Assembly (NCBI GenBank): GCA_021776335.1
Contig: JAJFGB010000001.1
Location: 489,431-553,430 of the forward strand
Source of the DNA: Hyphococcus sp.
GTDB taxonomy: Bacteria; Pseudomonadota; Alphaproteobacteria; Caulobacterales; Parvularculaceae
Direction: 5' to 3'
DNA: 64,000 bases
Part shown: positions 45,531 to 53,762 of the stretch, piece after piece
Position numbering within the stretch: the first letter of the stretch is position 1
How the letters are laid out: each line of letters starts with the position of its first letter
Translations under genes and position numbers: made by a program
The notes under the pieces: model-generated
Told to the model about the DNA's origin: nothing
What the model saw: the letters and a program-made list of their open reading frames with translations, nothing else
Databases searched by the model: none

Positions 45531-45980
45531 GTGACGGACGACCATCATCATACTCACTCAATATCTATTGATCCGCGCGAGTTGTCCGCGGGTTCGGTGC
45601 TTATCAGCTTTGATGTTGAGGACCAGTTCAATGCGGGGCTGGCGACGCGACGCGCTGCCATTGAGATCAAACCACACGATAACGACAATGAAACCGCGGC
45701 TGTTGTTTCGCCCGTTGAATATGTGCTGTTTGGCCTGGCTTTGAGTACAGCTCAGGCGCTAAAAATGGCAATCAGTTTGCGAGATCTAAACATCACCAAA
45801 TTCTTTGTCGCCGTTAGCCAGCAACGCGAAGGTCAGGCCACAGCTTTGACGCGTGAAATTATCGTTGAGGACGCCATCACCGAAGAAGACAGAGACGTTC
45901 TTGTCGATTATGCTGACAGATGCCCTGTATCCGCATTTCTCGGCACACCACACGCGATTACGACGGTGGTTTCAAAATAG
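45531..45980 (+). CDS. OsmC-like protein lacking the first conserved cysteine
   Basis: 149 aa from GTG 45531 with AGGTGG 6 nt upstream; upstream codons in frame add 13 residues without match. The OsmC fold is seen in SPVEYVLFGLALSTAQALKMAISLR and in DRDVLVDYADRCPVSAFL. OsmC/Ohr proteins reduce peroxides with two cysteines; here the second (RCPV) is kept but the position of the first (usually GCT/GCS) reads ALST. It may not be an active peroxidase. A His-rich start (DDHHHTH) could bind metal. Lies between two cytochrome genes. Confidence 0.75.
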   Translation: MTDDHHHTHSISIDPRELSAGSVLISFDVEDQFNAGLATRRAAIEIKPHDNDNETAAVVSPVEYVLFGLALSTAQALKMAISLRDLNITKFFVAVSQQREGQATALTREIIVEDAITEEDRDVLVDYADRCPVSAFLGTPHAITTVVSK

Positions 45981-46160
45981 AGTGTCGTCTATGAGCTGGC
46001 CTATATGGCGCTTTCAGCCGGGCACGGTCGGGTTCAGAACCTGTGGTTATCGAACAGATGATCCATTGGCATTGGTAATTTGCGGACTGCGCAGCGATTC
46101 TCAACGCTGCGAGGATTGAACTCTCGCCATATGATGGCGACGGAAAATCAGACAGGGGAT

Positions 46161-47153
46161 ATGACGATGAAATTCAGTGGATTGTTGCTGCCAGGGACGG
46201 CACTCGCGATTGTGGGTGCTCTCGCTTATTTTTACATGGATGGCTGGACCCTGTCAGATGGCACGGATCTGGTTACGGCGGATGCGGCGCTCACTGATGC
46301 TGAGGCTGATGATATTTATCGAACGGCACGCGCCAGTTTGATCGCAGGTTATCAAAAAGGCGACAATGAAATCGCTGACGAATATCCGGACTGGAAAGCC
46401 GCCTCCACTTTACCCGCGAGACCTGGCGTTCATAGCGGGCGCTATATGATGACTTATGTGAATGATATCGGTCACGAAGGTTATGTTGAATATGGAAATC
46501 AGAATGTTGATCTGCCTATCGGCACGAAGATCGCGAAAGAAAGTTTCAAGATCAAAGAAGATTCCGGTTTCTTTCCAGCGCCGTTATTTACGATGGAAAA
46601 AATGGGGGATGATATAGCGCCGGATACCGATGGCTGGTTTTATGGCCGGGTGAATAAAGACGGTAGAAAGATGGGGACAAGCCAGAAATTCTGCCACTCA
46701 TGTCATGAGGCTTTCAGTACGCAGGACTCGCTGGGCTATCCGGTGAAGAGGGCGCGTTTTGGATATGTGGCGCCGGCGGAAGGCGCGACCAAGGCTGCCT
46801 TCGGGTCGGGCGACGTGGCAAATGGCGCAACAGCCTTTCAAGCCTGCGCCTCGTGTCATCAGGTTGGTCCAGATGCCAGGAATGCGTTTGGCCCCGTATT
46901 GAACGGCATTATTGGGCGCGAAGCGGGTTCTTATCCCGGTTATAGATATAGCGATAGCCTGGCCAAGGCGAAGGACAAAGGTCTTGTCTGGGACGAGCAG
47001 CATTTATTTGAGTGGCTGGAAGGTCCGTCGGCATTCCTTCAGGACTATCTTGGCGACACAGGCGCCAACAGCAAAATGCCCATCGAGTTCGAAGATGCGC
47101 AGACCCGCAACGATGTCATTGCTTATTTACGGTCCCAGTCCGGCGAGAGGTGA
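46161..47153 (+). CDS. Cytochrome P460 - cytochrome c fusion protein
   Basis: 330 aa from ATG 46161 (AGGGGAT upstream; other starts at 46131 and 46167). A single N-terminal transmembrane or signal segment (LLLPGTALAIVGALAYFYM). The P460 domain (about residues 60-210) has PIGTKIAKESF, DGWFYGRVNKDG and haem site CHSCHEAF. A class I cytochrome c domain follows (about residues 225-330), with GATAFQACASCHQVGP and GVIGREAGSYPGYRYSD-like helices, ending NDVIAYLRS. A P460 site joined to its own electron carrier suggests a redox enzyme, not only an NO binder (inference). Confidence 0.87.
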   Translation: MTMKFSGLLLPGTALAIVGALAYFYMDGWTLSDGTDLVTADAALTDAEADDIYRTARASLIAGYQKGDNEIADEYPDWKAASTLPARPGVHSGRYMMTYVNDIGHEGYVEYGNQNVDLPIGTKIAKESFKIKEDSGFFPAPLFTMEKMGDDIAPDTDGWFYGRVNKDGRKMGTSQKFCHSCHEAFSTQDSLGYPVKRARFGYVAPAEGATKAAFGSGDVANGATAFQACASCHQVGPDARNAFGPVLNGIIGREAGSYPGYRYSDSLAKAKDKGLVWDEQHLFEWLEGPSAFLQDYLGDTGANSKMPIEFEDAQTRNDVIAYLRSQSGER

Positions 47154-47260
47154 AGCGAAACCGCTTGTCGGGGGGCGGCGGGGACGCCGCTATGAGAGGC
47201 CAACCGGCAATGTGGAGCGGAAAATTGCGTTATGGCGGGGCTCTCAGCTAAGTAGAGCCC

Positions 47261-48232
47261 ATGAGCCACGATTGGAAATTCTGCGTTGCGCCGATGATGG
47301 ACGGCACCGATCGCCATTGCCGCTATTTTCACCGGCTGATGACAAAACATGCGCGGCTTTATACGGAGATGATCACGGCAGACGCCATCATCAATGGCGC
47401 CCGGGACTATCTCCTCGGTTTTGACGAGAGTGAACATCCCGTCGCTTTACAGCTTGGTGGCAGCGATCCGGCAAAGTTAAGCGCTGCCGCAAGCATCGGC
47501 GCAGATTTTGGCTATGACGAAATCAACCTCAATGTCGGTTGTCCGTCCGACCGGGTCCAGTCCGGCGCCTTCGGCGCCTGTTTGATGAAAGAACCTGCGC
47601 TTGTCGCCACATGCGTGACCGCGATGCGCGACGCTGTCGCAATCCCGGTCACCGTCAAATGCCGTATTGGCGTCGATGATCAGGATCCAGAAAAGAGCCT
47701 TTTTGAATTTGTCGATAAGATTGCAAGCGCAGGCTGCACCATCTTTATCGTTCACGCGCGCATGGCTTGGCTTGAAGGGCTGTCGCCGAAGGAAAACCGG
47801 ACAATTCCGCCACTCGATTATGATCTTGTCAGGCGACTGAAACGCGAACGTCCGGAACTGTCGATCATTCTCAATGGCGGTGTTTCTTCGCTGGGCGAGG
47901 CGATACAGTTTTTTCCCGAAGTTGACGGCGTGATGCTGGGCCGGACAGCCTATGGCGAACCTTATATTTTAGCTGATGCGGACCGGGAGATATTCGGCGC
48001 AGAATGCATGGCGCCGTCACGCGAGAGCGTTGTCCTGAAAATGTCCGCCTATATTAAAGAGCAATTCGAACAAGGGGTCCGTCCTCATTCAATCACAAGA
48101 CACATGCTCGGTCTTTATCACGGCGCGCCAGGCGCCAGGCGCTGGCGACGGTTCATCTCGGAAAATGCCCCATCAGCACGGAGCGATATTCTCGATCAGG
48201 CGCTCGCACAGATGACGCTGGCGCACGTATGA
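47261..48232 (+). CDS. dusA: tRNA-dihydrouridine(20/20a) synthase DusA
   Basis: 323 aa FMN enzyme that reduces uridine 20/20a in the tRNA D-loop. Motifs: VAPMMDGTDRHCRYFHRLM at the N-terminus, INLNVGCPSDRVQSGAFGACLM with the catalytic Cys near residue 101, VTVKCRIGVDD and HARMAWLEGLSPKENR, and VMLGRTAYGEPYI near residue 227. The SPKENR stretch separates DusA from DusB/DusC. Followed 7 bp later by a TSUP gene. Confidence 0.94.
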   Translation: MSHDWKFCVAPMMDGTDRHCRYFHRLMTKHARLYTEMITADAIINGARDYLLGFDESEHPVALQLGGSDPAKLSAAASIGADFGYDEINLNVGCPSDRVQSGAFGACLMKEPALVATCVTAMRDAVAIPVTVKCRIGVDDQDPEKSLFEFVDKIASAGCTIFIVHARMAWLEGLSPKENRTIPPLDYDLVRRLKRERPELSIILNGGVSSLGEAIQFFPEVDGVMLGRTAYGEPYILADADREIFGAECMAPSRESVVLKMSAYIKEQFEQGVRPHSITRHMLGLYHGAPGARRWRRFISENAPSARSDILDQALAQMTLAHV

Positions 48233-48239
48233 TGCGCCA

Positions 48240-49070
48240 ATGATCGATTTCATACTGTCCAACCCTTTGTTGATCGCGGGCGTCCTGGCGGCGGGTTTTG
48301 CTGCTGGATTTGCCGGCGGTCTCTTTGGTATTGGCGGCGGCATCATCACGGTGCCCGCGCTTTATGCAGTTTTTACGACGATTGGCATCGGTGAGGCGCA
48401 AAGCCTCAAAACGGCGATCGGCACGTCGCTCGGCGTTATCATTGTCACTTCGATCCGTGCCCTGATGACTCATCACCGCGCAGGCCATGTGGATGGAGAG
48501 ATCTTGCGCGCCTGGGCGCCATGGATTGCCCTTGGTGCAGCCGGCGGCGGTCTGGTTGCGAAATGGGCGCCGGTTGAGTTGTTGACCATCGTCTTTGCGG
48601 GGGGCGCTCTTTATATCGCCTGGAAACGACTGGTCGGCGGTAAAAAGAAACCTAATACGTCCGGTCAGCTTCTGAGCAAGCGCGTGAAAATCCCGATCGG
48701 CGTTGGCACAGGTTTCTTTTCCAGCATGATGGGGCTTGGGGGCGGCGCCGTCGGCGTGATGGTAATGACGATGTCCGGACGTGCGATCCACCAGGCGATT
48801 GCGACGGCGGCGGGCTTTGGTGTTGCTGTCGCGGGGCCGGGCGTCGTCGGCTTCATCCTCGCCGGGCGCGGCGCTGCGGCGCTGCCGCCTGGTTCCGTCG
48901 GCTATTTCAATCTGCCGGCCTTTGCCGCCATGGCCTTGATGGCGGGTATCGCGGCGCCGCTGGGCGCGTTGATGGCGCACCGGGTACGCGGTGAACTCCT
49001 GTCAAAGCTGTTCGGGACCTATGTTCTGATTGCCGCGATTGGCCTCGTCCTGGATGTGTTTGTCAGTTGA
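48240..49070 (+). CDS. TSUP (TauE/SafE) family membrane permease
   Basis: 276 aa with eight predicted membrane segments. Two copies of the TSUP motif: GFAGGLFGIGGGIITVP near residue 22 and GLGGGAVGVMVM near residue 165. Likely sulfite or organic anion exporter; substrate unknown. It is 7 bp after dusA, so it may share its transcript. This is the second TSUP gene in the window, not close in sequence to the one at 9076. Confidence 0.87.
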   Translation: MIDFILSNPLLIAGVLAAGFAAGFAGGLFGIGGGIITVPALYAVFTTIGIGEAQSLKTAIGTSLGVIIVTSIRALMTHHRAGHVDGEILRAWAPWIALGAAGGGLVAKWAPVELLTIVFAGGALYIAWKRLVGGKKKPNTSGQLLSKRVKIPIGVGTGFFSSMMGLGGGAVGVMVMTMSGRAIHQAIATAAGFGVAVAGPGVVGFILAGRGAAALPPGSVGYFNLPAFAAMALMAGIAAPLGALMAHRVRGELLSKLFGTYVLIAAIGLVLDVFVS

Positions 49071-49076
49071 AGCCCG

Positions 49077-49094
49077 AAAACCGTCCGGTTTTTT
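49077..49094 (+). terminator. Short terminator after the TSUP gene
   Basis: AAAACCG-TC-CGGTTTT followed by further T residues, 6 bp after the TSUP stop. A short stem but with the usual T tract; plausible intrinsic terminator. Confidence 0.5.
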
Positions 49095-49172
49095 AGGTGC
49101 AATGCAAAAAAAATAATGCAACAGTCGCCAGTTCGGATGGAATGTGTAGTGAAATAGTCGGCGGCGGGCCTC

Positions 49173-50150
49173 ATGACAGATATTGAATGCGTAATTTCCG
49201 GCGTTGGCGGCTATCTGCCCGATAATGTCGTCACCAATCACGAGCTCTCAAAGACAGTCGAGACCTCTGACGAGTGGATCCGCTCACGCAGCGGTATCGG
49301 TCAACGGCATTTTGCTGCTGACGGCGAGGTCACCTCAGATCTAGCGACCAATGCAGCATGGAAAGCGCTTGATAAGGCCGGCCTGAAGCCGCGCGATATT
49401 GGGTTAATCATCGTCGCGACCGTGACGCCTGATAAGACATTTCCATCGACCGCGGTTTACGTCCAGCAAAAGCTCGGTGTTCCAACCGGCATCGCTTTTG
49501 ATGTTTCAGCGGCCTGCGCCGGCTTCATCTATGGTCTTAACATTGCCCATAATTTCATTACGAGTGGCCAGGTCAAGCACGCGCTGATCATCGGCGCGGA
49601 AAAGCTTTCATGTTTTCTCGACTGGGAGGATCGCGCAACCTGCGTCCTCTTCGGCGACGGCGCCGGCGCGGTTGTCTTGAGCGGCGAACCGCCGCGAACT
49701 GCCCGCCGTCCGCGCGGCGTGCTCGCGACATATCTTGCAGCTGATGGCCGACTTGCTGACCATTTATACGCCGATGGTGGACCAGCCTCGACCGGCACCG
49801 TCGGTAAGGTGCGCATGAACGGCAAGGAAGTCTTCCGCAACGCTGTTCAGGAAATTTCCGATGCAGTTTTTGAAGTTACCGAACGGGCCAAGATAAGCCG
49901 TCATGAGATCGACTGGTTTGTGCCCCATCAGGCAAATATCCGCATCATTCAATCCTGCGCTAAAAAGCTCGATCTCGATGAGAGCAAAGTTATCGTCACC
50001 ATCGACAAACATGCCAACACTTCATCGGCGTCGATACCGCTGGCGCTCGAAGCCGGTATCAATGACGGCCGTATTGAGCGTGAGCAGCTTTTGGTCTTTG
50101 CCGCTCTTGGCGGCGGTCTAGCCTGGGGTTCGGCCCTGGTCCGGTATTAG
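49173..50150 (+). CDS. fabH: Beta-ketoacyl-ACP synthase III (FabH)
   Basis: 325 aa. FabH starts fatty acid synthesis by joining acetyl-CoA and malonyl-ACP. The catalytic triad is seen: Cys in SAACAGFIYGLN near residue 113, His in VPHQANIRI near residue 251 and Asn in KHANTSSASIPLAL near residue 281. GDGAGAVVLS is also present. A stand-alone copy without plsX, so it may be a secondary KAS III used for a special primer or in acyl transfer; the sequence does not decide this. Confidence 0.92.
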   Translation: MTDIECVISGVGGYLPDNVVTNHELSKTVETSDEWIRSRSGIGQRHFAADGEVTSDLATNAAWKALDKAGLKPRDIGLIIVATVTPDKTFPSTAVYVQQKLGVPTGIAFDVSAACAGFIYGLNIAHNFITSGQVKHALIIGAEKLSCFLDWEDRATCVLFGDGAGAVVLSGEPPRTARRPRGVLATYLAADGRLADHLYADGGPASTGTVGKVRMNGKEVFRNAVQEISDAVFEVTERAKISRHEIDWFVPHQANIRIIQSCAKKLDLDESKVIVTIDKHANTSSASIPLALEAGINDGRIEREQLLVFAALGGGLAWGSALVRY

Positions 50151-50266
50151 GCCCGTGACTATTTCCTTACGGATTATTGAACGCTAGCGACTTCGCGCCA
50201 TTGCCGCGCTTGCTTTCATGTTGATTATTGCTTGAGCCGCCGAAACTCTGTCTACTACCCAAACGC

Positions 50267-50281
50267 AAAAAAGGGGGGGGG
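50267..50281 (+). repeat. Homopolymer A6-G9 tract at a ribosome binding site
   Basis: Six A followed by nine G (50273-50281), ending 5 nt before the GTG start of the DUF2165 gene at 50287. The G run itself forms the Shine-Dalgarno region, so length changes by slippage would alter the spacing to the start codon. Confidence 0.8.
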
Positions 50282-50286
50282 ATCAG

Positions 50287-50772
50287 GTGTTGCGCAATAT
50301 CAAGATATTATTAGTGGTAGGCGTTGCTTTGTGGGGGGGTGTGGGCGCCTTCGGCAATGTCATGGACTGGAACGGAACATTGGGCGCTGTCGGCGCCGCG
50401 ACGTCCATGGCAACCTTTGACGGCGGCGCGGAGCACTGGAAGGCAACGTCTTTCCCTATTGTCCTCTGGCTGGGGGCGCTGTTTATAATGCTTTCCAAAG
50501 CAATAGCCGGCGTCATGTCTGTCCTTGGCGCACAAAGAATGTGGGCGGCGCGAAATGGCGACGCTTCGGCATTTGCCGCGGCAAAGGAGATCGCGCTGGC
50601 GGGCTGTGGTGTTGCCATTTTCATGCTGTTTGTCGGTTTCATCGTCATCGCGGAAAGCTGGTTTGAGTTATGGCGGTCTGATGTGATGCGCGGGCCGGTT
50701 CTTGATTCTGCTTTTCGATATGGCGGGATGATCGCCCTGATTGCTATTTTCGTTGGTATGCGAGACGACTAG
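50287..50772 (+). CDS. DUF2165 family small membrane protein
   Basis: 161 aa with four hydrophobic segments. NIKILLVVGVALWGGVGAFGNVMDW at the N-terminus, EHWKATSFPIVLWLGALFIMLSKA in the middle and AESWFELWRSD near residue 120 match the DUF2165 pattern. Function unknown. GTG start at 50287, preceded by the A6-G9 tract. Stand-alone. Confidence 0.82.
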   Translation: MLRNIKILLVVGVALWGGVGAFGNVMDWNGTLGAVGAATSMATFDGGAEHWKATSFPIVLWLGALFIMLSKAIAGVMSVLGAQRMWAARNGDASAFAAAKEIALAGCGVAIFMLFVGFIVIAESWFELWRSDVMRGPVLDSAFRYGGMIALIAIFVGMRDD

Positions 50773-50876
50773 ATACGATGTCTGGGATGAGCAAAGTATC
50801 CTGAGTATCTCTCGAAGGCCGCAGTGTTTGGATTGAAGTGTAACCGAACAAATAAGTACTTAAGAGGAGGTTCCAA

Positions 50877-51884
50877 ATGCAATTATCGCGATACGGATCG
50901 ATTGCCGCGGCGATTTTTCTGTTCGGCTGCGCACCGGAGACAACAATGTCAAACAGCGCACCTTACAAAGGCCCGGTTATCGACATGCACCTCCATGCTA
51001 TGGCCGCGACAGCGCAAGGTCCACCGCCGCTCGGCGTTTGTTTCGGAGACACGGCGGGCCCAGCTCATGATCCGCGTGAACCGTGGGGGGCGGGATTGAT
51101 ATCGCGCTCAAAGGCGCCGCCTTGCGCGGAGCCGATCTGGTCTGCTGAAACTGATGATGCGCTCCGTGATCAGTCCCTGGCCGAACTTGAACGCCTCAAT
51201 GTCGTTGGCGTGTTGAGCGGCCCGCGCGAACGGGTCGCCGCATGGAAGGCGCTTTCGCCGGATCGAATAATTTCCGGACACCAACTCAATATCGCGCGTG
51301 GAACCTATACGCCTGAAGAAATCGCCGGCTATTTTGATGAGGGTGGTTTTGAAGTCCTCGCTGAGGTCAGCAATCAATATGCTGGTATTGCGCCCGATGA
51401 TGAAAGATTTGACGGCTTTTGGCGCATGGCTGCAGAAAAAGATATTCCCGTGGGTATTCATATCGGTGTTGGACCGCCAGGCGCCGCGTATTTATTTGAC
51501 GGCTATAGAGCGCGGCTCAGTAATCCCTTGGCGCTCGAAGAAATATTGATACGTCATCCGACATTGCGCGTTTATGTGATGCATGCCGGGTGGCCCATGC
51601 GTGACGAGATGAAGGCGATGCTCTACGCACACCCCCAGCTTTATGTGGACACCGGCGTTTTGCAAATGGCGCTGACGCGGGCGGAATATCATAATTTTCT
51701 GGAAGACCTCACCCGGGCCGGGTTTACCGAGCGCATCATGTTCGGCTCAGATCAAATGGTGTGGCCCGGATTAATAGAAGCAGGAATCAACGCAATCAAC
51801 GATGCGCCGTTCCTGACGACTGAGCAAAAAGCCGCAATTTTGCACGATAATGCGGCGCGCTTTTTGCGTCTTGATGAGCGCTGA
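50877..51884 (+). CDS. Amidohydrolase family protein (amidohydrolase_2), lipoprotein
   Basis: 335 aa. Lipobox FLFGC near residue 20. TIM-barrel metal hydrolase: PVIDMHLHAMA near residue 35 (HxH), IPVGIHIGVGPPGA near residue 190, YVMHAGWPM near residue 235 and FGSDQMVW near residue 285 with the catalytic Asp. This group holds decarboxylases and hydrolases; substrate unknown. A GAGGAGG ribosome binding site lies just upstream of ATG 50877. Confidence 0.87.
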   Translation: MQLSRYGSIAAAIFLFGCAPETTMSNSAPYKGPVIDMHLHAMAATAQGPPPLGVCFGDTAGPAHDPREPWGAGLISRSKAPPCAEPIWSAETDDALRDQSLAELERLNVVGVLSGPRERVAAWKALSPDRIISGHQLNIARGTYTPEEIAGYFDEGGFEVLAEVSNQYAGIAPDDERFDGFWRMAAEKDIPVGIHIGVGPPGAAYLFDGYRARLSNPLALEEILIRHPTLRVYVMHAGWPMRDEMKAMLYAHPQLYVDTGVLQMALTRAEYHNFLEDLTRAGFTERIMFGSDQMVWPGLIEAGINAINDAPFLTTEQKAAILHDNAARFLRLDER

Positions 51885-51980
51885 CCGCCGCAGTCTCTAC
51901 CCCATTTGCAATAACAAAGAACTGGTCCGGACCGGAGCTGGTGTTTTCCCGCTCAGTCGAAAGAAAATCACAGCGCATTA

Positions 51981-52877
51981 ATGACCACAGACTTCAGGCA
52001 TTTGAGCGGCATATTGCTGGCAGCGGCAGGGGCGATGCTTTTTTCACTCAAAGGCGTCGTGATGAAACTTGCCTTTGGGCTCGGCGCCAATGTTGAACAG
52101 ATGATGGCGCTGCGCATGGGCATATCATTGCCGATATTTCTGTTGGTCGGATTTTTGTTCGTAAAGAGAAACAAACTGGCTATTACACATCGCGCGATCA
52201 TCTTTGCGAGCGGGTTGGGCGTTCTTAGTTATTATATTTGCACATGGCTCGATTTCACGGGGCTTCGGTTCATTTCCACGCAGCTTGAGCGGCTCATTCT
52301 TTTTCTCTATCCGACAATCGTTGCTGTTCTGGCGTTTATTGCCTTTGGTGACAAAATAACCTGGCGTCATGCCGTCGCCCTTGTGCTTTCCTATAGCGGC
52401 GTCGCGCTGTTGGCTTTTCAGGAATTCAACACTTTGGGCCCGAATGCGGCTCTTGGCGCGGCGCTGGTCTTTCTCGCGGCGGTTTTGTTCGCGTTTTACG
52501 TAACGGCCAGCAAACCCGTGATCGCACAGCTCGGGTCAGCGCTCTTTACCAGCATCGCGATGGGCGCCGCTGCTATTGCGATATTGATTCACTTTGCTGT
52601 TATGTCGACCCATGCGACCATGACGCCTTTGACACCGAGCATCATTGGTTTGGGTTTGTTCCTCGCCATTTTGTGCACGGTGGCGCCCAGTTTTATGATT
52701 TCCGAAGCCATCGCGCGCGTGGGGCCAGGACTATCAAGCGCGACCGGCGGATTAGGGCCGGCGGCAACGGTTGTTGCTGCGGTTCTTGTGATCGGCGAGC
52801 CGTTTGGGTTTGCACAAGCGGCGGCGCTTATCCTGACGGTTGGCGGTGTCATGCTGCTGATGCGATCGAGCAATTAG
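51981..52877 (+). CDS. DMT superfamily transporter (EamA)
   Basis: 298 aa with ten predicted membrane segments in two EamA repeats: GILLAAAGAMLFSLKGVVMKLA at the start and ALGAALVFLAAVLFAFYVTASKP near residue 155. EamA proteins export amino acids or other metabolites. No operon partner; the substrate is not predictable. Confidence 0.88.
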   Translation: MTTDFRHLSGILLAAAGAMLFSLKGVVMKLAFGLGANVEQMMALRMGISLPIFLLVGFLFVKRNKLAITHRAIIFASGLGVLSYYICTWLDFTGLRFISTQLERLILFLYPTIVAVLAFIAFGDKITWRHAVALVLSYSGVALLAFQEFNTLGPNAALGAALVFLAAVLFAFYVTASKPVIAQLGSALFTSIAMGAAAIAILIHFAVMSTHATMTPLTPSIIGLGLFLAILCTVAPSFMISEAIARVGPGLSSATGGLGPAATVVAAVLVIGEPFGFAQAAALILTVGGVMLLMRSSN

Positions 52878-53187
52878 CGCGACCGCGAGTTTTGGTCCTT
52901 CATGCGACGGACAATGAATGCGGCGTCTTTCTTGCTTAAGTATTTTGGCATGTCGGTTCGTTTATCAAAACTGAACAGGCTAGGGGTAGAATCTCTCAAT
53001 ATGCAACCTTAAGAGGCGCCGCCTTCGCGTCAAACATCCACTTTGAGAAAATCCAAAGAAAACAGCTAGTTAGTGAGTCTTTTTCAGAAAGTTACGATTG
53101 TGTAATTGACTCCACTTGAGAATGAAACGCATAAGCATATCACGCGCAGGTAGCGCCCAATAACAGTAAAGGCGGAGTCCCGTTAGT
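52878..53187. other. Intergenic region before the DUF4114 gene
   Basis: 310 bp with no gene seen. AT-rich towards the 3' end, probably promoter of the downstream exported protein (GGCGGAG ribosome binding site about 10 nt before ATG 53188). No structured RNA recognised. Confidence 0.35.
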
Positions 53188-53733
53188 ATGAAATTCACCA
53201 GTAAAACAATTGCAGCCATCACAGGTTTGGCATTTCTTGGGTTTGCGAGTTCTGCGAACGCGCTGACCATCAACACCACCACCAATCAAATAGAAGCGAG
53301 TGGCAATGGGCGGGTCACTGTTCGTTTTGATAGCGTGTCCGCAGCAGACAGCAGCAGTCTGTTTGATGTGTCGTTCGGCAATAGGTTTTTGTTCAACAAT
53401 AAAGCTGATGCGATTGGTTCCACGATCGATATCGGCACATTCGCGGCTGGACAGTCAATTCTCTTTCGCCTGGATAATTTGAGTGCGCGCGCGTCGTTCT
53501 TCACCGGATTGGCATCGGACAATTTCGACAATGTTATACACGCCGCGCTGATCCAAAATACAGACGGGTCAGTGATTGTTGGCTTTGAAGATCTGGTGGG
53601 CGGCGGCGATAATGATTTTAATGATCTCATTTTTACAGTTGTCGAAACACCACTGCCTGCCGCAGGACTGCTTCTTCTTTCCGGACTTGCCGGCCTTGGT
53701 TTTGCCGGGCGTAAGAAAACAAAAGCAGCCTAG
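53188..53733 (+). CDS. DUF4114 domain exported protein with PEP-CTERM-like tail
   Basis: 181 aa. A signal peptide ends SSANALT near residue 25. The C-terminal 25 residues read TPLPAAGLLLLSGLAGLGFAGRKKTKAA: a PLPA motif, a hydrophobic helix and a basic end, a VPLPA/PEP-CTERM sorting signal cut by an exosortase. Before it, GFEDLVGGGDNDFNDLIFTV is the acidic Ca-binding-like DUF4114 element. Such proteins are extracellular matrix or surface proteins. No exosortase gene is in the window, so the sorting machinery must be elsewhere. Confidence 0.82.
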   Translation: MKFTSKTIAAITGLAFLGFASSANALTINTTTNQIEASGNGRVTVRFDSVSAADSSSLFDVSFGNRFLFNNKADAIGSTIDIGTFAAGQSILFRLDNLSARASFFTGLASDNFDNVIHAALIQNTDGSVIVGFEDLVGGGDNDFNDLIFTVVETPLPAAGLLLLSGLAGLGFAGRKKTKAA

Positions 53734-53762
53734 ATAAAATAAGCTACTTTAAGCTAGCGCTT

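Noticed and set aside
45981-46130. Possible tRNA or structured RNA in the gap before the P460-cytochrome c gene
   Set aside because: A GGTTCAG-like stretch and a 7-bp hairpin (46090-46111) are present but no acceptor stem or cloverleaf can be drawn.
48153-48980. Long minus-strand frame of 275 aa opposite the TSUP gene
   Set aside because: Composition is Arg/His/Asp-rich, typical of an antisense shadow; the plus-strand TSUP gene is certain.
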